Both the position numbers and the translations under genes were made by a program. DNA of 9,404 nucleotides from Chloroflexota bacterium (lineage in GTDB: Bacteria; Chloroflexota; Dehalococcoidia; UBA3495). The stretch is from NCBI GenBank assembly GCA_022571575.1, contig JACZXN010000033.1, positions 1 through 9,404 on the forward strand. The letters are read 5' to 3'. Positions 1 through 5,806 of the stretch are shown in pieces (the stretch's first letter is position 1; each line of letters starts with the position of its first letter). The notes under the pieces were generated by a model. That model was not told the DNA's origin. It was given only the letters and a program-made list of their open reading frames with translations, and made no database searches.

Positions 1-156
1 CGGCGGCGCGGTGGCCGTGGGGTTTGAGGTTGCCGCCGGCACGGGTATCGAAGCCGCGGACGGAGTGGCTACGGCGCCAGACCCGCCGCAGGCGGCCGCC
101 AGTAGGCCAAAAAAAGTCGCGGATGAAAGAAGCAGCAGGCCGAGCCGGGAAGGCAT
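1..156 (-). CDS. Lipoprotein, N-terminal part only (runs off the left edge)
   Basis: Reading the minus strand from an ATG at 156 gives 52 codons with no stop up to the window edge. The product begins MPSRLGLLLLSSATFF and continues GLLAAACGGSG. This is a textbook lipoprotein signal: a short n-region with Arg4, a hydrophobic core at about residues 5-22, and a lipobox AAAC with the lipidated cysteine at residue 23. A Gly/Ser stretch and then a Thr/Pro/Ala/Ser-rich linker (residues 28-52) follow, typical of an exported protein tethered to the membrane with its functional domain further downstream. The start ATG shares one base with the fabG stop (TGATG on the minus strand), so translation is probably coupled to fabG. 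The Shine-Dalgarno is weak (GGTGG, 12 nt upstream). The functional domain lies outside the window, so no role beyond membrane-anchored lipoprotein can be given. A run of seven T in the coding strand (109-115) lies within the signal-peptide core. Confidence 0.72.
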   Translation of the reverse strand, partial: MPSRLGLLLLSSATFFGLLAAACGGSGAVATPSAASIPVPAATSNPTATAPP

Positions 157-920
157 CAGGCGATCATGCCACCGTCGATGGTCAGGACCTGGCCGGTGAT
201 GTAGGCTGCGCCGTCGCTGCAGAGAAAGACCACCGCCTCGGCCACGTCCTCGGGAGTCCCGAACCGGCCCATGGGGATGCGGGCCAGGATCTTCGCCTGG
301 GTCTCCTCGGACAGTTCTTCCACCATCGCCGTGGCGATGTATCCGGGGGCCAGGGCGTTGACCGTGACGTTACGTGAGGCGACCTCCCGGGCCACCGCCT
401 TGGTCAGGCCCACCAGTCCGGCCTTGGCCGCCGCGTAGTTGGCCTGGCCGGGGTTCCCGGATAGCCCCACCACCGAAGACATGTTTATCACGCGGCCCGA
501 CCGCTGCCGGATCAGGTGGGGCATGACGTAGCGGGTGCAGAGGAACGCGCCGCGCAGGTTGACGCTGATGACGCTGTCGAAATCCTCGGGTTTCATGCGC
601 AGCAACAGGGAGTCCCTGGTGATGCCGGCGTTGTTCACCAGGATGTCGATGTTGCCCCAGTGTTCGACGGTCCGCTTGATGACGGCTTCGGCGGATTCCT
701 GCTGGGAAACGTCGCCGCCCACCAGGAGGGCTTCTCCGCCGGCTTTGGTGATGGAATCGACGACCTGTGCGGCGGCATCGGGGCTGGCGTGGTAGTTGAC
801 GCCGACCTTGACTCCGGCCTGAGCCAGGCGGCAGGCAACCACGGCGCCGATCCCCCGGGAAGCTCCGGTGACCAGCGCAACCTTGCCTCCCAGATCAATA
901 CCAGACACGGGGCGAGACAT
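156..920 (-). CDS. fabG: 3-oxoacyl-[acyl-carrier-protein] reductase (FabG)
   Basis: This is a 254-residue classical short-chain dehydrogenase, the usual FabG length. It reduces 3-oxoacyl-ACP to (3R)-hydroxyacyl-ACP with NADPH in cytoplasmic type II fatty acid synthesis. Visible motifs are the cofactor loop TGASRGIG (residues 18-25), NNAGI (96-100), catalytic Asn121 in SVNLRG, Ser149, and Tyr162/Lys166 in YAAAK. The N-S-Y-K spacing is the same as in E. coli FabG. The C-terminal IDGGM (about 248-252) is also typical. The gene begins 9 bp after the plsX stop and its stop overlaps the start of a lipoprotein gene, so all are probably on one mRNA. SDR enzymes are numerous and many act on other substrates. 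The plsX neighbour and high similarity in sequence pattern support FabG, but a role on non-ACP substrates cannot be excluded. Confidence 0.9.
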   Translation of the reverse strand: MSRPVSGIDLGGKVALVTGASRGIGAVVACRLAQAGVKVGVNYHASPDAAAQVVDSITKAGGEALLVGGDVSQQESAEAVIKRTVEHWGNIDILVNNAGITRDSLLLRMKPEDFDSVISVNLRGAFLCTRYVMPHLIRQRSGRVINMSSVVGLSGNPGQANYAAAKAGLVGLTKAVAREVASRNVTVNALAPGYIATAMVEELSEETQAKILARIPMGRFGTPEDVAEAVVFLCSDGAAYITGQVLTIDGGMIA

Positions 921-929
921 GGATCCGCT

Positions 930-2033
930 TTACCGGCCCGCGCCGCTGCCGGTCACTTTGTTTCCGGCCGTTTTCGTCCCGGCTTTGGTCCCGGCTTTAG
1001 TCCCGGCTTTAGTCCCGGCTTTAGTCATGGAGGCCAGGTCTTCCCGCATGATGTCGACCATGCCCAACTGCACATACCGGACGGCGGTGTTCACCGCGGC
1101 CAAGATCTCATCGGCCCGGCTGGAGCCGTGGCCCAATATCACCGGACTGTTGACCCCGAAGAGCGGCCCCCCATTGGTGCGGGTGCGGTTGGTCAACCCG
1201 ACCAACTCGGCGGCGAATTTGGCGACGGTGGCCTCGTCCGTGACCGAGGCAAGCCGCTTCTTGGCCAGCGCCGCGAAGGCCGCACCGATGCCCTCGGTAA
1301 ATTTGATCAGGATGTTGCCCACGAAGCCGTCACAGATGATGACTTCGGCCTTTTCGGTGAAGAAGTCCATCCCCTCGACGTTGCCGACGAAATTCAATTG
1401 GCTGTCTTGGAACAGTTGGTAGCTCTCCTGGACCTGTTTGTTGCCCTTGGCCGCTTCGGAACCGACGCTGAGCAGGGCGACCCTGGGGTTCTCGATCCCC
1501 ATGTAGGTGCGGGCCCAGGAAACACCCAAGGATGCGAAGTTGAGCAGCAGCGCCGGGCGGCAGTCCAGATTGGCGCCGATGTCCATCAGAACGGTATTGG
1601 GGGCCAAACCCAGGAACGGACCGCCCACGCAGGGACGCTCCAACCCTTCCATCAGGCCCAAAGTCAGGACCGCACTGGCCATCGATGCGCCGGTGGAGCC
1701 CATGGAGACGACGACATCGGCGTCGCCACTCTTGACCAATCGGGTGGCGACGGCCACCGAGGCATTGGGCTTGGTCCGTAGGGCCCGGAGCGGATGCTCG
1801 TCGTCGCCGATCTTATCTTCGGAGGGCACAACGCGGACGGACAGGCCCGAGATATCGTGTTTGGCCAGTTCCCGCTCCACCGGGTCCCGGTCGCCCACCA
1901 CCAACATCTCCACGTTGGCGGACTGGGCGGCCAACACCGCGCCCTTCACCGTCTCAGCCGGACCGTGGTCTCCGCCCATTGCGTCCAATGCGACCCGCAC
2001 CGGTCCCGACCCATTATTAGTTTGTTTCTGCAT
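930..2033 (-). CDS. plsX: Phosphate acyltransferase PlsX
   Basis: PlsX converts acyl-ACP and phosphate into acyl-phosphate, the acyl donor for PlsY in phospholipid synthesis, and acts at the inner face of the membrane. Family signatures are VALDAMGGDHGP near the N-terminus (residues 14-25), the segment DADVVVSMGSTGASMASA (104-121), DIGANLDCRP (151-160), GIENPRVALLSVGSEAAKGN (179-198), FVGNVEG (215-221) and ICDGFVGN (233-240). I place the start at the ATG at 2033 (367 residues). It has a good Shine-Dalgarno (AGAGGA, 9 nt upstream) and leaves a normal short lead into the first strand. The frame stays open to a TTG at 2102 that would add 23 unconvincing residues. The last ~32 residues (336-367) are an unusual Lys/Ala/Gly/Thr tail with repeating TKAG units after the normal PlsX end. 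The gene lies 75 bp after the maoC-like gene and 9 bp before fabG, a common plsX-fab arrangement, although no fabD or acpP is seen here. Confidence 0.93.
   Translation of the reverse strand: MQKQTNNGSGPVRVALDAMGGDHGPAETVKGAVLAAQSANVEMLVVGDRDPVERELAKHDISGLSVRVVPSEDKIGDDEHPLRALRTKPNASVAVATRLVKSGDADVVVSMGSTGASMASAVLTLGLMEGLERPCVGGPFLGLAPNTVLMDIGANLDCRPALLLNFASLGVSWARTYMGIENPRVALLSVGSEAAKGNKQVQESYQLFQDSQLNFVGNVEGMDFFTEKAEVIICDGFVGNILIKFTEGIGAAFAALAKKRLASVTDEATVAKFAAELVGLTNRTRTNGGPLFGVNSPVILGHGSSRADEILAAVNTAVRYVQLGMVDIMREDLASMTKAGTKAGTKAGTKAGTKTAGNKVTGSGAGR
978..1025 (-). repeat. 12-bp tandem repeat encoding a TKAG tail in plsX
   Basis: Four head-to-tail copies of a 12-bp unit lie at 978-989, 990-1001, 1002-1013 and 1014-1025 (plus-strand unit CCCGGCTTTAGT). 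Three copies are identical and the first differs by one base (A to G). A more degenerate stretch continues at 966-977. The unit is a multiple of three, so copy-number change would lengthen or shorten the PlsX tail by four residues without a frameshift. The encoded repeat is Thr-Lys-Ala-Gly, giving a basic, probably disordered C-terminus. Confidence 0.9.
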
Positions 2034-2042
2034 ATTGGTCCA

Positions 2043-2048
2043 TCCTCT
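2043..2048 (-). promoter_or_regulatory. Shine-Dalgarno site of plsX
   Basis: On the minus strand AGAGGA lies 9 nt before the ATG at 2033. This decides the start of plsX in favour of 2033 over the in-frame TTG at 2102. Confidence 0.6.
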
Positions 2049-2108
2049 CATGACCGGGTCCGACCGGGTCTCCCACCCCGTGCCGCCCGGGCCATTCGCC
2101 AAAGGCTT

Positions 2109-3071
2109 CTACCCCTGATTTATGTTGAAGGCCGCAGTGCCCGAGACCAGTTCCTGCCCGCTGGCGCTGTTCCTAACCCCGACTGAATAGGTCCGGGACG
2201 AGCCCTGCTCCTTGGCCACACCGCCCCATGCCTCGACCCGGTCGCCCAGATAGGCGGCGCCCTTGAATCTGACTCGGAGGCTCCCCGATTCCAGCCAGTC
2301 CCTTCCGTGGGCGGCGGCCATCATCTCGGAGACGAAGGCCAGGGTGAGCATGCCGTGGGCGATGATTCCACCGAACTGGGTCCCGGCGGCGAATTCTGGG
2401 TCCAGATGCAGCGGATTGTCGTCGCCCGATGCCCTGGCGTAGGCTTTCAACTGCTCCTGGTTGATCTCTTTTGAAACCACCGGCAGGCCGCTTTGGGCAG
2501 CACCGTTGTCCTGACCTTTGGTCCCTCTCGGCGGTTCTTCGGATGGGCCGGCAGATGACCCGCCCGAAGGCCCGGCGCCGGTGATGAGCACGGTGCTCTT
2601 GGCGGTCAGCGCCACCGCTCCTCCGGACTCCACGGTGCAGACGACGGTGATGAACTCGAGGCCGGCCCGGCGGCGGGGTTTCTCCAGGAATGCGCTGACC
2701 TTTATCTCGCTGCCGATGGCGATGGGTGTCAGGGTCTTGATTTCCTGCAAACTGTGTATCGCCCCGGAAGGGAGCGCCAGCTTCCGGAGCATTGAGCCCA
2801 GGGCCGAGGCCGCCAAGTATAGGGGCGGCGCAAGCCCGGTTTCCCTGTAGATGGGCAGGGCGTCTCCCACCGAGCGCAGGTACTCGTCAACCGAGTCCTG
2901 CGTCGCAACGAACGACCCCAGGTCCAAGTTGCGCTCAGTCTCAAGCAGCAACGCCAGCCCGCCTCCCTGCGCCGGTCCATGGCCATTTCCAAGTGAACAC
3001 TCGGCAAAGTCCAAAATGGGGGCCGTGGCCCCCATGATTATCTCGATATCGGTCGCCGGATTCTCCGGCAC
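2109..3071 (-). CDS. Two-domain MaoC-like (hotdog) dehydratase
   Basis: The frame is up to 320 residues with two hotdog-fold halves. The N-terminal half (about 43-165) resembles the MaoC_dehydrat_N / FAS1-like dehydratase domain. The C-terminal half (about 198-317) carries the hydratase-2 motif ASGDDNPLHLD (214-224), with catalytic Asp217 and His222, and then AHGML (238-242). A ~30-residue Gly/Ser/Pro/Glu linker (168-196) joins them. Such proteins hydrate 2-enoyl-CoA or dehydrate (3R)-hydroxyacyl-ACP/CoA. Only the second half shows the catalytic pair, as in HadAB-type and fused hydratase-2 enzymes. It is first in the operon with plsX and fabG, which suggests a dehydratase in fatty acid synthesis, but this is inference. 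The start is uncertain. A GTG at 3071 sits 5 nt after a TATAAT box and would be nearly leaderless. An ATG at 3035, with GAG 6 nt or so upstream, gives 308 residues and a normal leader. Both keep the domains intact. Confidence 0.85.
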   Translation of the reverse strand: MPENPATDIEIIMGATAPILDFAECSLGNGHGPAQGGGLALLLETERNLDLGSFVATQDSVDEYLRSVGDALPIYRETGLAPPLYLAASALGSMLRKLALPSGAIHSLQEIKTLTPIAIGSEIKVSAFLEKPRRRAGLEFITVVCTVESGGAVALTAKSTVLITGAGPSGGSSAGPSEEPPRGTKGQDNGAAQSGLPVVSKEINQEQLKAYARASGDDNPLHLDPEFAAGTQFGGIIAHGMLTLAFVSEMMAAAHGRDWLESGSLRVRFKGAAYLGDRVEAWGGVAKEQGSSRTYSVGVRNSASGQELVSGTAAFNINQG

Positions 3072-3076
3072 GCCCG

Positions 3077-3105
3077 ATTATACCCACGGGCAGGCTCCCC
3101 GGCAA
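3077..3105 (-). promoter_or_regulatory. Sigma70-type promoter of the maoC-like/plsX/fabG operon
   Basis: On the minus strand TTGCCG (3105-3100) is followed after 17 nt by a perfect TATAAT (3082-3077). The expected transcription start is near 3070, at the GTG at 3071 and 35 nt before the ATG at 3035. The site lies in the 128-bp gap between the lhgO-like stop (3200) and the maoC-like gene, so the lipid operon appears to have its own promoter. No convincing rho-independent terminator for the upstream gene is seen in this gap. Confidence 0.6.
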
Positions 3106-3199
3106 CATTTCGTGCACCGGACTTGCCCAGCTTTGATGCAGGCCTGGAGGACGGGGTTCCGGGAGGCTGGACCGGCGCGCCGAATTCTCCCCATCAAGG

Positions 3200-4426
3200 C
3201 TAGGCCGGCGCTCCGAAATTCTCCAACGCCAGTCCGGCGATGTGCTCCCCGATGGCCAGCGAAGAGGTTGCGCCGGGCGACGGCGCGTTCAACACGTGGA
3301 TCGCGTCGCGGCCCTGGATGATGCTGAAGTCGTCCAACAGCGAACCGTCCCTGGCCACCGCCTGGGCCCGGACACCGGAGCCGCCGCTGGCCAGGTCCGA
3401 TTCCTTGATCTCCGGCAATAAACGCTGCAGGTCGCGCAGGAACACCCGTTTGTTGTAGGACCGGTAGACCTCGCCCAGGCCTATCTTCCAGAACTTAAAG
3501 GCCATCTTCCAGAACCCGGGATAGGCCAGGTTGCCCAGGCTCTCGCCCAGATCGAAGTCCCGCTTGCGGTAACCCTCCCTCCGCAGGGCCAGCACCGCGT
3601 TGGGGCCGGCCTCGACCCGGCCGTGGATGTTGCGCGTGAAGTGGACGCCCAGGAAGGGGAACTGGGGGTCTGGGACCGGGTAGATCAGCCCGGAGACCAG
3701 ATGGTAGCTCTCCGGCCGCAGGGTGTAGTACTCGCCCCGGAATGGAATTATCCGCACTCCCACTTTCTCGCCGGTCATGGAGGCGACCTTGTCGGCATAG
3801 AGGCCGGCGCAGTTGATGATATGCTTGGCCTGAAGCGTCCCCTTGGGCGTCTCCAGGGCCACGGAGCCGCCGGGGCCGCTGGACCGGGTGGCCTTCCGCA
3901 CCGGCGCTCCGGTGAAGATGTCGCCGCCGGCCTGCTGGAACTTGTTGGCGTAGGCGGCGGCCACCTTGGTGAAGTCGACTATGCCGGTGTGGGGCGCCCA
4001 CAGGGCCCGCACCCCGGTGGCGTGGGGCTCGATCTCCTTCAGCCGTTCCGGGCCGACGATCTCCAGACCGGGCACTCCGTTGGCCGTTCCCCTTTCGTAG
4101 AGGTCCTGCAACCGGCCCAGTTCGGACTCGTTGAGGGCGACTATGACCTTGCCGCACTGCTGGTACTCGATCTCGTTTTCATCGCAGAATCTGACCAGGT
4201 TGTTCCGGCCGGCGACACAGAACTTGGCCTTGTGGGAACCGGGCCGGTAATAGATGCCCGAGTGCATCACCCCGCTGTTGTGCCCGGTCTGGTGGGTGGC
4301 CAGGCCTTCCTCTTTCTCCAGCACCGCCACCCGCCACTTGGGGGCCCGGGCCGCCAAGTGCATGGCGGTGGACAGCCCCAGGATGCCGCCTCCGATGATT
4401 GCGATGTCGTACTGGCTCGATTCCAT
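3200..4426 (-). CDS. lhgO: L-2-hydroxyglutarate oxidase-like FAD enzyme (LhgO/YgaF family)
   Basis: This is a 408-residue FAD-dependent oxidoreductase of the DAO fold, close to the ~420 residues of E. coli LhgO. Known members oxidise L-2-hydroxyglutarate to 2-oxoglutarate at the membrane and pass electrons to quinones. Visible are the N-terminal dinucleotide motif IIGGGILGLS (10-19), the family hallmark HQTGHNSGVMHSGIYY (45-60) with the His that binds FAD in relatives, INCAGLYAD (204-212), RGEYY (230-234), YPVPDPQFPFLGVHFTRN (249-266), GVRAQ (351-355) and NAPSPGATSSL (380-390). There is no signal peptide or transmembrane helix. The ATG at 4426 has a good Shine-Dalgarno (GAGG, 6 nt upstream). 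The gene is divergent from the LLM oxidoreductase and shares its 267-bp control region. The substrate could be another 2-hydroxyacid; the hallmark motifs make the family secure and the exact substrate likely but untested. Confidence 0.88.
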   Translation of the reverse strand: MESSQYDIAIIGGGILGLSTAMHLAARAPKWRVAVLEKEEGLATHQTGHNSGVMHSGIYYRPGSHKAKFCVAGRNNLVRFCDENEIEYQQCGKVIVALNESELGRLQDLYERGTANGVPGLEIVGPERLKEIEPHATGVRALWAPHTGIVDFTKVAAAYANKFQQAGGDIFTGAPVRKATRSSGPGGSVALETPKGTLQAKHIINCAGLYADKVASMTGEKVGVRIIPFRGEYYTLRPESYHLVSGLIYPVPDPQFPFLGVHFTRNIHGRVEAGPNAVLALRREGYRKRDFDLGESLGNLAYPGFWKMAFKFWKIGLGEVYRSYNKRVFLRDLQRLLPEIKESDLASGGSGVRAQAVARDGSLLDDFSIIQGRDAIHVLNAPSPGATSSLAIGEHIAGLALENFGAPA

Positions 4427-4483
4427 TGCTAGCCTCTTCCTGTCCCGCCGACCGGCCTGATAATCCTTGAAAGGGAGACGCTA

Positions 4484-4512
4484 AGATTAGTCTGCCCAAC
4501 TGGGCCGGTCAA
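4484..4512 (-). promoter_or_regulatory. Candidate promoter of the lhgO-like gene with palindrome in its spacer
   Basis: On the minus strand TTGACC (4512-4507) is followed after exactly 17 nt by TAATCT (4489-4484), which keeps the three most conserved -10 positions. The predicted start near 4477 gives a ~50-nt leader. The spacer contains the perfect palindrome GCCCA-AC-TGGGC (4494-4505), and the -10 overlaps a second one, CTAA-GA-TTAG (4481-4490). Either could be an operator. Confidence 0.45.
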
Positions 4513-4535
4513 GCCGGCGCGGGCCGCCCTTTTTC

Positions 4536-4564
4536 TTGACCCTTGGCCCGCCATGCATTACTTT
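4536..4564 (+). promoter_or_regulatory. Candidate promoter of the LLM oxidoreductase gene
   Basis: TTGACC (4536-4541), 17 nt, then TACTTT (4559-4564). The -35 matches consensus at five of six bases and the -10 at three, including the key T, A and final T. The predicted start is near 4571, so the 13-bp repeats that follow would lie in the first part of the transcript. The leader to the ATG at 4694 would be about 120 nt. It is back to back with the lhgO promoter, with 23 bp between the two -35 boxes. Confidence 0.4.
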
Positions 4565-4568
4565 GAAG

Positions 4569-4643
4569 CGTGCCACCGAAACGTGCCACCGAAACGTGCC
4601 AAAACGTGCCACCAAAACGTGCCACCGAAACGTGCCTTGAAAA
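4569..4643. repeat. Array of six 13-bp direct repeats in the divergent intergenic region
   Basis: The core CGTGCC recurs at 4569, 4582, 4595, 4605, 4618 and 4631. The full unit is CGTGCCACCGAAA. Copies 1, 2 and 5 are exact, copy 4 has one change (G to A), copy 3 is shortened to 10 bp, and copy 6 is diverged (CGTGCCTTGAAAA). The array follows directly on the candidate LLM -10 box and lies 50 bp before the LLM start codon. It may be a set of regulator binding sites, a leader structure, or a small dispersed repeat; the sequence alone does not decide. A short GC hairpin (GGCCC-GGG-GGGCC, 4651-4663) follows. Confidence 0.88.
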
Positions 4644-4680
4644 CCGGCTTGGCCCGGGGGGCCGCGATCTTGAGCTATGA

Positions 4681-4687
4681 AGGGGAG
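4681..4687 (+). promoter_or_regulatory. Shine-Dalgarno site of the LLM gene
   Basis: AGGGGAG lies 6 nt before the ATG at 4694. It fixes the start there and rules out the longer in-frame reading from 4553, whose first 47 codons cover the repeat array. Confidence 0.75.
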
Positions 4688-4693
4688 CAGCAC

Positions 4694-5743
4694 ATGCACT
4701 TTGGCGCATTCATGGAGTTCGGCAACCGGGCCGGAGTCAGTGAGTCCCAGGCCTTTCAGGAAGGGTTCCGGATGGTCGACGCGGCCGAGGAGATGGGCCT
4801 GGACGGCGTCTGGCTGGCCGAACTGCACTTCAACCCGGCCCGCTCCGTGCTCTCGTCTCCCATCGTGATCGCCAGTTCCATCGCCACCCGCACCAAGCGG
4901 CTCAGGGTGGGCATGGCCGTATACGTGCTGCCCCTGAGCAACCCGCTGCGCATCGCCGAGGAAGTGGCCACCGTTGACCACATCAGCGAAGGCCGGTTCG
5001 AGTTCGGCATCGGGCGCAGTGGGTTCGCCCGCTCCTACGATGTTTTCAGCATACCCTATAACGAGAGCCAAGACCGGTTCGCCGAGTCTCTGGAGATCAT
5101 TCTACAGGCGTGGAAGGGGAAAGAATTCTCCTACGAGGGTTCTTACTACACCGTGGAGAAGGCCACGGTCACGCCCGTCCCTTACCAGAAGCCCCACCCG
5201 CCGATCCGGATCGCCGCCAACTCCGCCGACACCTTCATCCGGCTGGGCAAGGCCGGCCACCCCATCTTCGTCGGACTGCGCGGTATGGACATCCCAGAGT
5301 TGCGGCAGAACGTGGAACAGTACCGCCGTTCCTGGCGGGAGGCTGGGCACCCCGGCGAGGGCGACGTGTCCCTGCGCATCCCGGTCTACGCCGGGGAGAC
5401 TCAGCAGCAGGCCATGGACGAACCATTCGAGAGCATCCGCGGCTACTTCGGAAGGATGGGCAACCTCTACCGCGAGTCGGCCGGAAAGGCGGGCATCGAC
5501 GTAACCGAACTACGGGAGGGCCGGGCCGAGCGGTTGGCCGCCCTCAGTTATGACCAGATGTTGGACACCAAGATCGCCTTCGGGACCGCCGAGGGACTGG
5601 TGGACCGCTTCGCCCAGTTGAAGGAAGAATTGGGACTGGACGGCGTGGTGGCCGAGCTGAACGCCGGCGGCCTGATCCCCGAAGAGCGGGTCCTGCGGAG
5701 CCTGCGAGTCATCACCGAGAAGGTCATGCCGGCCTTCAAGTAA
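4694..5743 (+). CDS. LLM-class (luciferase-like) flavin-dependent oxidoreductase
   Basis: This 349-residue protein belongs to the bacterial luciferase-like superfamily (a TIM-barrel that uses FMN or F420). Members are monooxygenases or hydride-transfer enzymes; the substrate here cannot be read from sequence. Typical parts are the N-terminal strand MHFGAFMEF, GLDGVWLAELHF (35-46), the segment RLRVGMAVYVLPLSNPLRIAEEVATVD (69-95), the family signature SEGRFEFGIGRSG (98-110), and HPPIRIAANS (168-177). In the luciferase EHH position this protein has Glu43-Leu44-His45. I place the start at 4694 because AGGGGAG (4681-4687) lies 6 nt before it and MHFGAF is the usual family start. The frame is open back to 4553, but that extension only translates the intergenic repeats. 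It is 63 bp ahead of the D-2-hydroxyacid dehydrogenase on the same strand and is probably co-transcribed with it. Confidence 0.9.
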   Translation: MHFGAFMEFGNRAGVSESQAFQEGFRMVDAAEEMGLDGVWLAELHFNPARSVLSSPIVIASSIATRTKRLRVGMAVYVLPLSNPLRIAEEVATVDHISEGRFEFGIGRSGFARSYDVFSIPYNESQDRFAESLEIILQAWKGKEFSYEGSYYTVEKATVTPVPYQKPHPPIRIAANSADTFIRLGKAGHPIFVGLRGMDIPELRQNVEQYRRSWREAGHPGEGDVSLRIPVYAGETQQQAMDEPFESIRGYFGRMGNLYRESAGKAGIDVTELREGRAERLAALSYDQMLDTKIAFGTAEGLVDRFAQLKEELGLDGVVAELNAGGLIPEERVLRSLRVITEKVMPAFK

Positions 5744-5806
5744 GCCACCGAAGCAACCCATTGAGATACGCAGGTCAAATAGGCGGGCATAAGGGAGACG
5801 ACCGAG

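Noticed and set aside
516..1781. 421-codon plus-strand open frame opposite fabG and plsX
   Set aside because: It is antisense to two clearly recognised genes and its product is rich in Gly/Ala/Asp/His with no motif. Long antisense frames are expected at this GC content.
2034..2102. Longer plsX starting from TTG at 2102
   Set aside because: The added 23 residues lack family similarity, and the ATG at 2033 has a good Shine-Dalgarno.
4504..4534. Plus-strand hairpins with a short T-run, like a rho-independent terminator
   Set aside because: No plus-strand gene lies upstream to be terminated; the arms are only 4-5 bp and the T-run is five bases. It overlaps the candidate lhgO -35 region.
4587..4610. 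Sigma54 promoter (TGGCACG-N3-TGGCA on the minus strand)
   Set aside because: The match comes from the repeat unit itself and lacks the TTGC of the -12 element. It recurs with the wrong spacing in the other copies.
4569..4643. CRISPR array or replication iterons
   Set aside because: The units are 13 bp with no unique spacers between them, and there is no cas gene, replication initiator gene or AT-rich unwinding region nearby.
4553..4693. N-terminal extension of the LLM gene from an ATG at 4553
   Set aside because: The extra 47 residues translate the repeat array (VPPKRA units), while the ATG at 4694 has a strong Shine-Dalgarno and the usual family start.
4487..5071. 194-codon minus-strand frame ending in WHVSVARF-like repeats
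   Set aside because: The repeating residues are just the translated 13-bp intergenic repeat, and the rest is antisense to the LLM gene.
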